Below, one piece after another: positions 1-9,594 of a DNA stretch of 64,000 nucleotides (the first letter of the stretch is position 1; every line of letters begins with the position of its first letter). Where the stretch lies: the NCBI RefSeq assembly GCF_000759975.1, contig NZ_JNAM01000014.1:1-64000 (forward strand), read 5' to 3'. The notes below the pieces were generated by a model. That model was not told the DNA's origin. It made no database searches and worked only from the letters and a program-made list of their open reading frames with translations. The stretch is from Prochlorococcus marinus str. MIT 9302 (GTDB taxonomy: Bacteria > Cyanobacteriota > Cyanobacteriia > PCC-6307 > Cyanobiaceae). Position numbers and translations under genes: made by a program.

Positions 1-282
1 AACAGCAGAAGTCTTCACTTCTTCCTAGCTGTATTCCCAGTTGTTTGTGTATGGTTAACTTCAATGGGTATCTGCACAATGGCATTCAACCTTAACGGTT
101 TCAACTTCAACCAGTCAGTTGTTGATGCAAACGGTAAGATTGTTCCTACATGGGGTGACGTTCTTAACAGAGCAAACCTAGGTATGGAAGTAATGCACGA
201 GCGTAACGCTCACAACTTCCCACTTGATCTAGCAGCAGCTGAGTCTACAACAGTAGCTCTTTCAGCTCCAGCTATCGGTTAA
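1..282 (+). CDS. psbA: Photosystem II D1 protein, C-terminal part (5' end outside window)
   Basis: The open frame enters the window at base 1 and ends at a TAA at 280-282, giving 93 residues of D1. The C-terminal tail is recognisable: a [12 protein letters not shown] stretch followed by Leu-Asp-Leu-Ala. In the D1 family this tail supplies His, Glu and Asp ligands and the C-terminal Ala-Leu region to the Mn4CaO5 cluster, and the last residues are removed by CtpA. The final Ser-Ala-Pro-Ala-Ile-Gly is the expected cleaved extension. Codon use is richer in C-ending codons (AAC, TTC) than in neighbouring genes, as expected for a very highly expressed gene. A strong terminator follows. Confidence 0.98.
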   Translation, partial: NSRSLHFFLAVFPVVCVWLTSMGICTMAFNLNGFNFNQSVVDANGKIVPTWGDVLNRANLGMEVMHERNAHNFPLDLAAAESTTVALSAPAIG

Positions 283-303
283 GCTAAAGTTCTTAATTTT
301 ACA

Positions 304-329
304 AGCCCCCTTTTTGGGGGTTTTTTTTT
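304..329 (+). terminator. Rho-independent terminator of psbA
   Basis: A run of five C, a short T loop and five G form a GC hairpin, followed at once by nine T. It lies about 20 bp after the psbA stop and before the next plus-strand gene, aroC, so it should end the abundant psbA transcript. Confidence 0.9.
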
Positions 330-389
330 GTTTAATTTTCAATTGGTTTCATATAATGTTTATATATAGATAAAACATTTGATATTTCC

Positions 390-1487
390 ATGAGTAGTAG
401 TTTTGGAAAAATTTTTCGTGTGAGTACTTTTGGAGAATCACATGGTGGTGCAGTAGGAGTTATCCTTGATGGATGTCCTCCAAAGTTAAAAATAGATATA
501 CAGCTAATACAAAATGAATTAGATAGGCGTAGACCTGGACAAAGTGACATTACAACACCCCGAAATGAAGAAGATAAAATTGAAATATTAAGTGGGATAA
601 AGGAAGGGTTAACACTTGGAACTCCAATAGCGATGTTGGTAAGAAACAAGGATCAAAGACCAGGAGATTATAATAATTTGGAGCAAGTATTTAGACCATC
701 TCATGCGGATGGTACATATCATCTGAAATATGGAATTCAGGCTAGTTCCGGTGGTGGAAGAGCCTCTGCAAGAGAAACCATTGGAAGAGTAGCAGCTGGT
801 GCTATTGCAAAACAATTATTAAATAACTTGTGTAACACTGAAATACTATCTTGGGTAAAGCGTATACATGATATTGATTCTGATATAAATAAAGAGAATA
901 TTTCTATAAATAAAATAGATTCTAATATTGTTAGATGTCCTGATGAAAAGGTATCAACAGAAATGATCGAGAGAATTAAGGAATTAAGGCATCAAGGAGA
1001 CTCTTGTGGTGGTGTTATTGAATGTTTGGTAAGAAATGTTCCGTCTGGTCTTGGGATGCCTGTTTTTGATAAATTAGAAGCTGATTTGGCAAAGGCTTTG
1101 ATGTCTTTGCCTGCGACGAAAGGCTTTGAAATAGGTTCAGGTTTCTCGGGAACTTATTTAAAGGGAAGCGAACATAATGATGCATTCATTAAGTCTGATG
1201 ATATTAGTAAGTTAAGAACAACATCTAACAATTCAGGAGGTATACAGGGCGGAATAAGTAATGGCGAAAATATTGAGATGAAGATAGCTTTTAAGCCTAC
1301 AGCAACCATAGGGAAAGAACAGAAAACAGTAAATGCTGAAGGAAAAGAAGTATTGATGAAAGCAAAAGGGAGACATGATCCATGCGTTCTACCAAGAGCA
1401 GTTCCTATGGTTGATGCTATGGTCGCTTTAGTACTTGCTGATCATTTGCTTCTGAATCATGCTCAATGTGGCTTAACGAATAATTAG
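390..1487 (+). CDS. aroC: Chorismate synthase
   Basis: The 365-residue protein has the usual length for AroC, which removes phosphate from 5-enolpyruvylshikimate-3-phosphate to give chorismate, the last shared step of aromatic amino-acid, folate and quinone synthesis. It needs reduced FMN. Visible family signatures are Gly-Glu-Ser-His-Gly-Gly at residues 15-20, Asp-Gly-Cys-Pro-Pro just after, a [10 protein letters not shown] segment near residue 125, and a C-terminal Gly-Arg-His-Asp-Pro-Cys-Val stretch. The ATG at 390 gives the conserved Phe-Gly-Lys-x-Phe-Arg N-terminus. The gene converges on the minus-strand aldolase-like gene with a spacer of about 35 bp. Confidence 0.98.
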   Translation: MSSSFGKIFRVSTFGESHGGAVGVILDGCPPKLKIDIQLIQNELDRRRPGQSDITTPRNEEDKIEILSGIKEGLTLGTPIAMLVRNKDQRPGDYNNLEQVFRPSHADGTYHLKYGIQASSGGGRASARETIGRVAAGAIAKQLLNNLCNTEILSWVKRIHDIDSDINKENISINKIDSNIVRCPDEKVSTEMIERIKELRHQGDSCGGVIECLVRNVPSGLGMPVFDKLEADLAKALMSLPATKGFEIGSGFSGTYLKGSEHNDAFIKSDDISKLRTTSNNSGGIQGGISNGENIEMKIAFKPTATIGKEQKTVNAEGKEVLMKAKGRHDPCVLPRAVPMVDAMVALVLADHLLLNHAQCGLTNN

Positions 1488-1521
1488 TAGTTTTGTTAAA
1501 TAAATTATATTTATCCTTAAT

Positions 1522-2148
1522 TTAATTATTTTTGAGCCATTCACGTATTTTTGGATCAAATTTTTTATTTTTGATACCTTTATCTCCAATTACGATTGCT
1601 TTATATCCTAAAGATTTATAAGTTTTTAAATCATTGATTGATAGTCCTCCAGCAGCAATGAAATCAATATTTTTATAGTTGAGTATATTTATTGAACTAT
1701 CTTTACTTTTTATTGGATAAATTTTGATAATGTTGCACTTTAAATTTATCGCTTCCTCAAGATCTTTTAAATTTTTAATTCCTGGAATTAACAAATAATT
1801 TTTTGACTTCGCATAATTTAAAAGATCTTTATCCCAAAATTTCATCATCGAAAAATTTAATCCAATTTTTAAAGAATCTTTTATTGATTGTTTATTAACT
1901 ACGGAGGCAGAGCCTAAATTAATTCTTGGATATTTGATTTTGATATCTGATACAAAATCTAACCAATATTCGTTGTTAGACCAACTTATTTCAATATTCT
2001 TTAATCCTAATTTTACTAATGTTTCTAATTCTTCAAAAAATGAATTCCTTATAGAGGTATTTGAGTAAATATTTTTTTCAGGTTTTATCATTAAAAAAAA
2101 AGACTCTTTTTTCAGTAGCTCAGAAAAAGAATCTTCTTTAATATTCAT
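1522..2148 (-). CDS. eda: KDPG/KHG aldolase-like protein (Eda family), divergent active site
   Basis: The 208-residue protein aligns by eye over its length with 2-keto-3-deoxy-6-phosphogluconate aldolase, the Entner-Doudoroff enzyme that splits KDPG into pyruvate and glyceraldehyde 3-phosphate. The catalytic Glu is kept (Asn-Ile-Glu-Ile-Ser), and the Schiff-base Lys is kept in Ile-Lys-Ile-Tyr-Pro. The glycine-rich phosphate-binding loop appears as Ala-Ala-Gly-Gly-Leu-Ser. However, the Arg four residues after the Glu in the E. coli enzyme is Ser here, and the Ser-Pro-Gly loop reads Met-Lys-Phe. It is minus-strand, 22 bp downstream of ftsH. Family membership is firm; substrate is less so, and a related pyruvate-aldolase reaction is possible. 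Confidence 0.75.
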   Translation of the reverse strand: MNIKEDSFSELLKKESFFLMIKPEKNIYSNTSIRNSFFEELETLVKLGLKNIEISWSNNEYWLDFVSDIKIKYPRINLGSASVVNKQSIKDSLKIGLNFSMMKFWDKDLLNYAKSKNYLLIPGIKNLKDLEEAINLKCNIIKIYPIKSKDSSINILNYKNIDFIAAGGLSINDLKTYKSLGYKAIVIGDKGIKNKKFDPKIREWLKNN

Positions 2149-2170
2149 TAAAAAATTTAAATTTTTAAAA

Positions 2171-4024
2171 TTAGATATAGTTTGCGACTTTAACTTCTGA
2201 TCGATTGAGCAAATCTTGAATATCTTCAGTATCTATTGTTTCTCTTTCAATAAGCATTTCAGCCATTTCGTCAAGAACAGTTCTATTATCTGATAAAACC
2301 TTTGTAGCTCTCTTATATGCAATATCAACAAGATCCGAAACCTCTTCATCAATTGTTGCGGCAGTGTCTTCAGAGAAGTCTCTAGTAGAGCTCATATCTC
2401 TTCCTAGAAACATTCCACCTTGAGACTGCCCTAGAGCAACTGGACCAATTTTATCACTCATACCAAATTTAGTGATCATTTGTCTTGCTACATTAGCAAC
2501 TTGCTGTAAATCATTTGAGGCTCCAGTTGTAACTTCTTCTTCTCCATAGACTATTTCTTCAGCAACTCTTCCCCCTAGAGCTACAGCCATTTGATTTTGA
2601 AGATAAGAACGAGAGTAAAGACCTGATTCCATTCTTTCTTCACTTGGGGTAAAGAATGTTAGACCTCCAGCTTGACCTCTAGGAATTATTGAAACTTTTG
2701 CTACAGGATCATAATCAGGCATTAATGCTCCTACAAGCGCATGACCAGCTTCGTGATAAGCAACTAATTCTTTTTTCTTATCACTTATGACTCTATCTTT
2801 CTTTTCTGGACCAGCCATAACTCTTTCAATAGCATCGCCAACTTCATCATTGCTTACTTTGTCAAGATCTTTTCTAGCTGCAAGTATTGCTGCTTCATTG
2901 AGCAGATTAGCTAAATCAGCACCAGTAAAGCCTGGCGTTCTTCTAGCAACTTTATCTAGATCAACATCTTTGGAAAGTGTTTTATCTTTAGCGTGAACAT
3001 TTAGTATTTGCAATCTTCCAGCATAATCAGGTCTATCGACGGTTACCTGTCTATCAAATCTTCCGGGACGCATTAAAGCTGAATCTAAAACATCGGGTCT
3101 ATTGGTAGCTGCAACTATTATTATTCCGGAATTACCCTCGAAACCATCCATTTCGGTAAGGAGTTGGTTTAAAGTTTGTTCTCTTTCATCATTTCCTCCA
3201 CCCATACCAGCACCCCTTTGTCTTCCCACTGCATCGATTTCGTCGATGAAAACTATGCAGGGAGCGTTCTTTTTGGCTTGCTCAAAAAGATCTCTAACTC
3301 TACTAGCACCAACACCCACAAACATTTCTACAAATTCTGAACCTGATATTGAGAAAAAAGGTACCCCTGCTTCTCCAGCAACTGCTTTAGCTAGTAATGT
3401 TTTTCCTGTGCCAGGAGGGCCAACAAGTAGGACACCTTTTGGGATTTTTGCCCCGACTGCAGTAAATCTATCTGGGCTTTTAAGAAAATCTACAACTTCA
3501 GTTAATTCTAATTTTGCACCTTCAACACCGGCAACATCTGAAAAAGTTACCTGTGTGGATGGTTCCATTTGGAGTCTGGCTTTACTCTTGCCAAAACTCA
3601 TGGCAGGGTTGCCACCTCCAGCATTCCCGCTTTGGGATCTTCTGAAAAGAAAAAATAGTCCTCCAATTAAAAGTACTGGGAAAATTAAGCTACTTAAAGC
3701 CTGTTGCCATGGATTAGATAATTTTGTGGGAGTTACAGCTATATCTACATTATTCTCAGTTAGGATTTTTAATAGATCTTTGTCAGGGGCTAAATTGACC
3801 TCAGATCTGCTTCCATCATTTTCAACAACTTGAGCTGTGGCATTGTCTGGAGATATTAGGACTCTACTGATTTCTTTATCTTGAACTGCCTCTATAAAAT
3901 CACTATACCTTAAAGTCTTTGTAGCATTTTCGATACTAGGTTTATCAAAAACAGAAGTACCAATGAAAATTACAGTAATTACAGCTAGGACATAAAGTCC
4001 TACGTTTCTCCAACGTTTGTTCAC
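2171..4024 (-). CDS. ftsH: ATP-dependent zinc metalloprotease FtsH (thylakoid type)
   Basis: The 617-residue membrane protease has a first membrane helix at residues 8-24, a lumenal or periplasmic domain, a second helix near 112-127, and an AAA+ domain with Walker A Gly-Pro-Pro-Gly-Thr-Gly-Lys-Thr at 202-209 and Walker B ending Asp-Glu-Ile-Asp near 261-264. The zinc motif His-Glu-Ala-Gly-His is at 424-428, with a third ligand Asp near 505. Length and layout match the cyanobacterial FtsH proteins that remove damaged D1 during photosystem II repair; which paralogue it is cannot be fixed from sequence alone. It lies between sat and the aldolase-like gene, all on the minus strand. Confidence 0.97.
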   Translation of the reverse strand: MNKRWRNVGLYVLAVITVIFIGTSVFDKPSIENATKTLRYSDFIEAVQDKEISRVLISPDNATAQVVENDGSRSEVNLAPDKDLLKILTENNVDIAVTPTKLSNPWQQALSSLIFPVLLIGGLFFLFRRSQSGNAGGGNPAMSFGKSKARLQMEPSTQVTFSDVAGVEGAKLELTEVVDFLKSPDRFTAVGAKIPKGVLLVGPPGTGKTLLAKAVAGEAGVPFFSISGSEFVEMFVGVGASRVRDLFEQAKKNAPCIVFIDEIDAVGRQRGAGMGGGNDEREQTLNQLLTEMDGFEGNSGIIIVAATNRPDVLDSALMRPGRFDRQVTVDRPDYAGRLQILNVHAKDKTLSKDVDLDKVARRTPGFTGADLANLLNEAAILAARKDLDKVSNDEVGDAIERVMAGPEKKDRVISDKKKELVAYHEAGHALVGALMPDYDPVAKVSIIPRGQAGGLTFFTPSEERMESGLYSRSYLQNQMAVALGGRVAEEIVYGEEEVTTGASNDLQQVANVARQMITKFGMSDKIGPVALGQSQGGMFLGRDMSSTRDFSEDTAATIDEEVSDLVDIAYKRATKVLSDNRTVLDEMAEMLIERETIDTEDIQDLLNRSEVKVANYI

Positions 4025-4070
4025 AATAAATAATCTTTAATAAATATATAATACTAATAATAAAACAATA

Positions 4071-5246
4071 TTAAGAGTTTCTTAGAACATCTACTACACT
4101 TTTGAATGCAAACCATTCTGGAATTGGTTCGCCGCTCCTCAATTTCTTCCTGAATTCTGTACCACTAAGTTTCATAATTTGATAATTACATTCTTTAGCT
4201 TCTTCAGCTGTAATATACCCTTTTTCCTTGGTATAAACTAAATTTTTTGAAGGAACAGTTTGCATCATTAACTCGCCTGCACATTTATTTGCAAAATTCT
4301 GTGCGTCATATGGGCCATAAAAATCTTCACCAGTTGATGATGACTTACAACCAGCCATATCTCTACCGATAATAAAATGGGTGCAGCCATAATTTCTTCT
4401 GATTATCATATGTTGAAGAGCTTCTCTTGGCCCTGCCATATGCATTGAATAAGGTAAAAAAGCCCATTTTATCCTTTCATCAGATATTTCTTCTTCCAAT
4501 TCTTTATAGGTCAAATATCTAACTTTTCCAGGGATATCATCTTGTTGTGTTGGCCCACAAGTTGGATGTACTAAAACAACTGAATTAGGAGAGACATTAT
4601 CTGAGAGTAAGGCATTAGTAAATAATTCATAATGTGCTCTATGAATTGGATTTCTGCATTGAAATGCAACTACATCATAATTCGATGGTAGCGTAGCTCT
4701 TACTTCTGCAGGAGTTTTGCAGGGAAACTCTCTAATTGGCAATTCGAAACCATAAACTCTCCCTCCTATATAAAATCTTCCCCTCTCATTAAAAATCATC
4801 TTAACAGCAGGATGATCTAAAGAATTAGTGCCATAACAAAGTTCAGCTTCTAAGGATTTATCAGGCTCCCATATAGAACTTACTTCTAAAACTGCTATTT
4901 TTTGGTTTTTATAGGTAAGCAAGATTGTTTCTCCAGCTTTTACTTCTTCATTGTTTGAATCAAATACAATAGGTAAGCCAAAAAGTAAACCGCTTGTATC
5001 TCTATTATTTTTGATAACCGATTTGTAGTTATTTTCATCCATAAAACCTTCCAATGGAGAAAAAGCACCAACCATCAAAAGTTCTACATCACATGCATTT
5101 CTCTCGCTACATTCAAACTCATAATTAGCTTTAGAGATAAGATCATTTTTGAGGATATTATCTTTGATAATTAAATTTTTTAGTTCCCCTCCATAAGGCG
5201 GTATTAGCCCATTAGAGTCTGTGTTTGTTTTTTGTTGTAATTCCAT
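4071..5246 (-). CDS. sat: Sulfate adenylyltransferase (ATP sulfurylase)
   Basis: The 391-residue enzyme adenylates sulfate to APS, the entry step of sulfate assimilation. The ATP-binding motif Gln-Cys-Arg-Asn-Pro-Ile-His-Arg-Ala-His is at residues 196-205, and the second conserved block Gly-Arg-Asp-Met-Ala-Gly-Cys is near residue 294. It has the single-domain length of the monofunctional enzyme, with no C-terminal APS kinase domain. The ATG start is preceded by the psbO terminator, so this gene probably has its own promoter in the short A-rich gap. It lies 46 bp upstream of ftsH on the same strand. Confidence 0.97.
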   Translation of the reverse strand: MELQQKTNTDSNGLIPPYGGELKNLIIKDNILKNDLISKANYEFECSERNACDVELLMVGAFSPLEGFMDENNYKSVIKNNRDTSGLLFGLPIVFDSNNEEVKAGETILLTYKNQKIAVLEVSSIWEPDKSLEAELCYGTNSLDHPAVKMIFNERGRFYIGGRVYGFELPIREFPCKTPAEVRATLPSNYDVVAFQCRNPIHRAHYELFTNALLSDNVSPNSVVLVHPTCGPTQQDDIPGKVRYLTYKELEEEISDERIKWAFLPYSMHMAGPREALQHMIIRRNYGCTHFIIGRDMAGCKSSSTGEDFYGPYDAQNFANKCAGELMMQTVPSKNLVYTKEKGYITAEEAKECNYQIMKLSGTEFRKKLRSGEPIPEWFAFKSVVDVLRNS

Positions 5247-5274
5247 TTTTTGAATTGATAAATAAAAATTTTGA

Positions 5275-5302
5275 AAAAAAAAGAGGGGTTGACCCCCCTT
5301 TT
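5275..5302 (-). terminator. Terminator downstream of psbO
   Basis: Read on the minus strand, a G-rich run, a TCAA loop and CCCC are followed by TC and then at least seven T. This sits 17 bp after the psbO stop codon. The opposite strand also has a short T run, so it may work weakly in both directions. Confidence 0.7.
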
Positions 5303-5318
5303 ATTTCTTCACTAGCAT

Positions 5319-6113
5319 TTATGCTTTTCTTCCGTATAGCTCTCCGATTATTTTTACATCAAGTGGATCTTTTGAGCCCATGTCAGTATCTGAAGGTTGG
5401 ATAGCTTCAAAAGTACCAGCAAATTCGTCTGTATCAGAATCTACATTATTGATTGAAAGAGTAATAACGCCAGTACCATTCACATCAACTTTAATATTTT
5501 CTTTAGCAAGTTCTTCATCATCTCCTCCTAATGCAACTAAACCTTGAGCATATTCAACACCTGTATTTTTAGCTCTTGCTTTAGGATCTAAAAAATCACC
5601 AGTTCTGTAGTTGGGTGTAAATGTTGAACCACTAACCTCGGTACCTGGTTCAATAGATGAAGGTAAATCAGCTGTAAGGTCTTTTGCTGAGAATGCAAAC
5701 GGAACCTCTAAGCCACCAGGAGTTAAGACAGTAATAAGCTGAAAATCTATACCACCTTTTTCGGTGAAAGTTCCTGAATTTATATCTCCATAAACTTCTG
5801 TAACTGTGGTGTTATTTCTAGGACTAATAATTTTTGTAGAAACAAATTCTGCAGCTTTTCTTTTCGTCCCTGGCACTTTTACATAAACTTCTGTTGGATG
5901 CATGCATATTCCTTTAAGGCTATCTCCATTCCCTAAGGATATTGATCCTACAAGAGATGTGTCTAATGTAGGACAGTCATTAGCTTTACCTGTGTTAACA
6001 ACATCTGTAAATTGTGCATTTCCTCTTTCAGAAAAAGCAAATGTTTTAACAGGTACGAAAGCAAAAGTTATACAAATTGAAATAACAAAAGCTAAGAAAG
6101 AACGAATTCTCAT
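5319..6113 (-). CDS. psbO: Photosystem II manganese-stabilizing protein PsbO
   Basis: The protein is the lumenal extrinsic subunit that stabilises the Mn cluster of the oxygen-evolving complex. I chose the ATG at 6113 (264 residues) because the protein then starts with Arg-Ile-Arg and a hydrophobic core ending in Thr-Phe-Ala-Phe, a clean signal peptide for export to the thylakoid lumen; an in-frame ATG 45 bp upstream would add a polar lead. Family features include the early Cys pair (Asp-Cys-Pro-Thr-Leu and Gly-Ile-Cys-Met-His), a Phe-Thr-Glu-Lys-Gly-Gly-Ile-Asp-Phe-Gln segment, and Asn-Tyr-Arg-Thr-Gly-Asp-Phe-Leu-Asp-Pro. The leader before it (about 6114-6330) has no other gene and should hold the promoter. 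Confidence 0.96.
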   Translation of the reverse strand: MRIRSFLAFVISICITFAFVPVKTFAFSERGNAQFTDVVNTGKANDCPTLDTSLVGSISLGNGDSLKGICMHPTEVYVKVPGTKRKAAEFVSTKIISPRNNTTVTEVYGDINSGTFTEKGGIDFQLITVLTPGGLEVPFAFSAKDLTADLPSSIEPGTEVSGSTFTPNYRTGDFLDPKARAKNTGVEYAQGLVALGGDDEELAKENIKVDVNGTGVITLSINNVDSDTDEFAGTFEAIQPSDTDMGSKDPLDVKIIGELYGRKA

Positions 6114-6330
6114 AATTAAAGTTGCAGTAAAGTTCTGTGACGATTGATTAAAGGTCATCTAAATAGTTCAGTACGGATATTACAAGGGAAAGGACCATAA
6201 AAGATAGGACTTTTAAATCCTCGAAACAACCCGTAGCTTTTTAGATATTAAAAAAACTGGAATTATTGTAAGCTATCACATTATTTTTAATGATTAAGAT
6301 TACAAAAAAATACAAATTTGAAATTTGTTT

Positions 6331-7587
6331 TTATTTTTTTTCTGAAATAATTTGAGTTATTAATTGATTTGCTAAATCAATTTTTGATGTTTTTTTGATA
6401 TGAAACTCCATCTTTTTTGTATCGAATAGCCAACCTTCATTTTGTGCTAAGAAACCAAATCCTTGACCTTCAAGATCAATTGGATTTGCGAATAGATAAT
6501 CACAACCTTTTTGAAAAATCTTTTCTTTAATTATTATTCTTGCTTCTTCAATAGATCCTGTAAAAGCGCAAAAGCCTACAAAAACTTGGTTATCTTTTTT
6601 TGATTCACTTATTGTTTTTAGGATATCTGGGACTAGTTCGAAATTTTTATTTAAATAATCATTAATTTTATTTTTGGGAATTTTACCTGAAGTATTAGAG
6701 ATTATCTTGAAATCAGATACTGCTGCATTCATGAAAAAATAATCACAATTTGAAATTTCATTCTTAATAGCCCTAATTAAATCAACACTAGTCTCAATTT
6801 CATATCTTTTTATTCCATCAGTAAGATCTTTATTGATCTTCAAAGGCCCATGCACATATTTTACTTGTGCTCCTCTGAACCTTGCTACTTGCGAAATGAG
6901 TAAGCCCATAGCTCCAGAACTCTTGTTAGTAATATGTCTTGCCGCGTCAATTTTTTCTGAGGTGCAGCCTCCAGTTATTAAAAATTCTTTGTTAAGTAAA
7001 TCTTTGCGATAAGGATTTTGATTGTGTGAAATTATAAATTCGAGAGCTAGCTGAATTAGATCATTGGGAGGTATCTTACCGATGCCAATAGCATCGCATG
7101 CTAAGAGACCTTCACTTGGGTGCAAAGATAAAACATTTTCGTAATTCTGTAAATTCTCATAATTTTTTTGGACAGCTTCATTTAGCCACATTTGTGTATT
7201 CATTGCTGGCGCAACAATAATCGGCTTAATATTTGCCATTAAAATGCTTGGAATTAATCCTTCTGCATTTCCAGTTACCCATTTTGATAATGTTGTCGCC
7301 GTTAAAGGGGCAATGATTAAGATATCTGCCCAATTGCATAGTTCTATATGAAGAGGTGTGGATTGAATATTTGACCATTGATCATTTTCTAAAATGCAAG
7401 AGTTTCTACTTAAGATAGAAAGGGAAAGCGGCTTTATTAATTTTTCTGCATTTTCAGACAAAACGCACCTTATTTCATAATTTTCTTTCGCTAATTGGCT
7501 AACTAATAATGGAATTCTTACAGCTGCAATACTCCCTGTTATTAATAAAAGAACCTTTATTTTGGAGTCCTCAGTTTTAGTTTTCAT
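6331..7587 (-). CDS. coaBC: Bifunctional phosphopantothenoylcysteine decarboxylase / phosphopantothenate-cysteine ligase
   Basis: The product, 418 residues from the ATG at 7587, carries two steps of coenzyme A synthesis. The N-terminal half is the FMN decarboxylase (CoaC), with Gly-Ser-Ile-Ala-Ala near the start, the Pro-Ala-Met-Asn-Thr-Gln-Met-Trp motif, and the active-site His in Pro-Leu-His-Ile-Glu-Leu. The C-terminal half is the ligase (CoaB), with Thr-Gly-Gly-Cys-Thr-Ser-Glu-Lys-Ile-Asp and a Lys-Ile-Pro-Lys motif. The ATG at 7587 is preferred over 7605 because an AGGA sits at SD distance inside the upstream gene. That upstream DUF2555 gene overlaps by 11 bp, which suggests translational coupling. 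Confidence 0.95.
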   Translation of the reverse strand: MKTKTEDSKIKVLLLITGSIAAVRIPLLVSQLAKENYEIRCVLSENAEKLIKPLSLSILSRNSCILENDQWSNIQSTPLHIELCNWADILIIAPLTATTLSKWVTGNAEGLIPSILMANIKPIIVAPAMNTQMWLNEAVQKNYENLQNYENVLSLHPSEGLLACDAIGIGKIPPNDLIQLALEFIISHNQNPYRKDLLNKEFLITGGCTSEKIDAARHITNKSSGAMGLLISQVARFRGAQVKYVHGPLKINKDLTDGIKRYEIETSVDLIRAIKNEISNCDYFFMNAAVSDFKIISNTSGKIPKNKINDYLNKNFELVPDILKTISESKKDNQVFVGFCAFTGSIEEARIIIKEKIFQKGCDYLFANPIDLEGQGFGFLAQNEGWLFDTKKMEFHIKKTSKIDLANQLITQIISEKK

Positions 7588-7798
7588 CGAAAGGTTCCTG
7601 ATCAAGGAGATGGATATAATCTGATGTTAATTCAGGTCTATTGATTGCAAGGGCTCTCAGTAAATGCCAGTCTTTTAAACCATCAAATGGTGTCTTGTAA
7701 TTATCCTCTTCTAGTCTTGTTGCAAGCTCAAGGGTCATTTTTTCATCAAAAGAATTTACTAGTTCCTCATTTATTTTATTTTCAGAAATAAATTCCAT
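7577..7798 (-). CDS. DUF2555 family small cyanobacterial protein
   Basis: This 73-residue acidic soluble protein has no membrane segment or signal peptide. The sequence Met-Thr-Leu-Glu-Leu-Ala-Thr-Arg-Leu-Glu-Glu-Asp-Asn-Tyr followed by Gly-Leu-Lys-Asp-Trp-His-Leu-Leu-Arg-Ala matches what I recall of DUF2555, a family restricted to cyanobacteria and plastid-bearing lineages with no settled function. The ATG at 7798 is preferred to an in-frame TTG five codons earlier. The 3' end overlaps coaBC by 11 bp in the same direction, so the two are probably co-transcribed. Confidence 0.75.
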   Translation of the reverse strand: MEFISENKINEELVNSFDEKMTLELATRLEEDNYKTPFDGLKDWHLLRALAINRPELTSDYIHLLDQEPFDEN

Positions 7799-8016
7799 AT
7801 TGAATGCAACCAATATATTTTAATAATAAAGCCTCAAGTAATTATTTAAAATTGATGGAAGTATTAATTACATATTTCGAGAATATGAAAAATTTTTAAA
7901 TACATTATCTTTGTAAATTCTTATGAAGTCATTTATCTTCATTCTCAGTCATAAATATGCAAACTCCCTTTATCAAAAATATTCTTTCTTAAAATAAGTT
8001 TGTCTTAAATTAAATC

Positions 8017-8217
8017 ATGTCGCAAATCAAGAGAGAGCAAGTTATTAGTCATATTCGCTATTTAAGGCAAGAACTAAGAGAAATGCATTTCAGCATTAAA
8101 GAAGATGACCTTTTCCCTGAACCAGGAGAACTAAGAGGAATAATTGCTCAGTTGGAGGCATTACTTGAATTAGTAGATGGTAATACTAAAATTCAATCAA
8201 ACTCTGAAGCGGCTTAG
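8017..8217 (+). CDS. Small conserved picocyanobacterial protein, function unknown
   Basis: This 66-residue soluble protein is mostly helical in appearance: a basic Lys-Arg-Glu-Gln-Val-Ile-Ser-His-Ile-Arg-Tyr-Leu-Arg-Gln-Glu-Leu segment, then Glu-Pro-Gly-Glu-Leu-Arg-Gly-Ile-Ile-Ala-Gln-Leu-Glu-Ala-Leu-Leu. I do not recognise a named domain. It lies 11 bp before the Ycf20-like gene on the same strand, so the two look like an operon. The 200-bp spacer upstream (7814-8016) holds only very short frames and presumably the promoter. Confidence 0.65.
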   Translation: MSQIKREQVISHIRYLRQELREMHFSIKEDDLFPEPGELRGIIAQLEALLELVDGNTKIQSNSEAA

Positions 8218-8228
8218 TTTAAAGCAAA

Positions 8229-8570
8229 ATGGTTTTTAGACCTCAAAAGACAAAATTTCAAATTAAGATTGTAGAAAATATTCAGACATTAAGTATTTGG
8301 GCTAATAATCCATGGCGAAGATATTCAATATCATTAATTACACTTTTAGTTGGCTACTTTTTGGGAAGTTCTCTTGGCATGGTAAGTGCCGTTGTGGAAC
8401 TAATGGATCCTGTAGCTGCTTTCTTATCAGTAGTTTTTATTGAAATTTTAATAGTTCTAAGAAGAAATTTTCGATTTAAAAGGAAAAAGAAATTTTTGGT
8501 ACTTTTGTTGGATTCTCTAAGATTAGGATTATTTTATGGCTTCTTTACTGAAAGTCTTAAGTTGCTATAA
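8229..8570 (+). CDS. Ycf20-like protein (DUF565)
   Basis: The 113-residue membrane protein begins with a basic cytoplasmic segment, then Trp-Ala-Asn-Asn-Pro-Trp-Arg-Arg-Tyr-Ser and two or three hydrophobic stretches, including a Gly-Tyr-Phe-Leu-Gly-Ser-Ser-Leu-Gly motif. The Asn-Pro-Trp-Arg-Arg and Asp-Pro-Val-Ala-Ala blocks fit the Ycf20/DUF565 family found in cyanobacteria and plastids; plant members are linked to non-photochemical quenching, though that role is not shown for this protein. It ends 2 bp from the convergent pyrB gene. Confidence 0.75.
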   Translation: MVFRPQKTKFQIKIVENIQTLSIWANNPWRRYSISLITLLVGYFLGSSLGMVSAVVELMDPVAAFLSVVFIEILIVLRRNFRFKRKKKFLVLLLDSLRLGLFYGFFTESLKLL

Positions 8571-8572
8571 AT

Positions 8573-9589
8573 TTATTTGTTGTATTTCTGTAATAGATAA
8601 AGTAAAGCCATTCTTATCGGTATGCCATTCGCAACTTGATTATTGATTAAGCAATTAGGATATTCATCTACTATTTTACTACTTATTTCAATATCTCTAT
8701 TAATAGGTCCAGGATGAAGAATTGGAATTTCTTTAGTATTAAAAGATAATTTCTCTGGGGTTAAGCCATAATCCAAACTATATGAATCAATACTGCTTAG
8801 TAAATTTTCCATCATTCTCTCTTTCTGTAGTCTTAAAACAATAATTGCATCTGCAATTTTTATTGATTCTTCCAATGATCTAGAAATTGTTATGCAGCCT
8901 CTTGATCGAACAGGATCTTCTTTTTGATTTGGCACAGGGGTTTTTAAAAAATTGATAAATTCATCAGGTATTAATGTTTTAGGACCACATAAGATTATGT
9001 CTGCGCCGAATGCACTTAAAGCCCAAAGATTTGATCTTGCAACCCTTGAATGATTTACGTCTCCAATTATTAAAATTTTTTTGGAATTTAAAACCTCTGG
9101 ATTAAGTGATTTTTTTGAAAAGAATTTTATTAGTGTATAGATGTCAAGCAATCCTTGGCTAGGGTGACTATGTAATCCATCGCCCGCATTAAGAACCGAA
9201 GTCTTGGAATTTATTGCATCAAGTTTTTTAGCGATCTCAAAGGTTATGTAACTTGATGAATGTCTTATAACTAATGTATCTGCTCCCATAGCAGAATAAG
9301 TTATGGCTGTATCAATTATTGTTTCACCTTTTGTTAAAGAACTAGAGGATGGAGCAAACGTTTGTACATCCGCTGATAGCCTTTTTGCTGCAAGTTCAAA
9401 GCTATTTTTTGTTCTTGTACTAGCTTCAAAAAACAAAGACGTTACCAAAGTGCCTTGTAAGGCTGGTATCTTTTTTGTCCCTGCGTTCTTTAATGCATCA
9501 AATCTATTAGCTAATTCAAATACTGACTCATAATCTTGAATTGAAAAATTAGCGAGTGTGTGGATATGTTTATGAGGCCAAATTTGCAT
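8573..9589 (-). CDS. pyrB: Aspartate carbamoyltransferase catalytic chain
   Basis: The 338-residue enzyme makes N-carbamoyl-aspartate from carbamoyl phosphate and aspartate in pyrimidine synthesis. The carbamoyl-phosphate motif Ser-Thr-Arg-Thr-Lys-Asn-Ser-Phe starts at residue 57. [10 protein letters not shown] is in the middle (HPxQ), and His-Pro-Gly-Pro-Ile-Asn-Arg-Asp lies near the C-terminus. The last block has Asp where many family members have Gly. No regulatory chain (pyrI) is nearby, as is usual in cyanobacteria. The DNA glycosylase gene ends 5 bp upstream on the same strand. Confidence 0.97.
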   Translation of the reverse strand: MQIWPHKHIHTLANFSIQDYESVFELANRFDALKNAGTKKIPALQGTLVTSLFFEASTRTKNSFELAAKRLSADVQTFAPSSSSLTKGETIIDTAITYSAMGADTLVIRHSSSYITFEIAKKLDAINSKTSVLNAGDGLHSHPSQGLLDIYTLIKFFSKKSLNPEVLNSKKILIIGDVNHSRVARSNLWALSAFGADIILCGPKTLIPDEFINFLKTPVPNQKEDPVRSRGCITISRSLEESIKIADAIIVLRLQKERMMENLLSSIDSYSLDYGLTPEKLSFNTKEIPILHPGPINRDIEISSKIVDEYPNCLINNQVANGIPIRMALLYLLQKYNK

Positions 9590-9594
9590 TACGC

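Noticed and set aside
3102-3833. Long plus-strand frame antisense to ftsH (243 codons)
   Set aside because: It is the complement of the highly conserved FtsH coding sequence, with no promoter or ribosome site and no recognisable domain.
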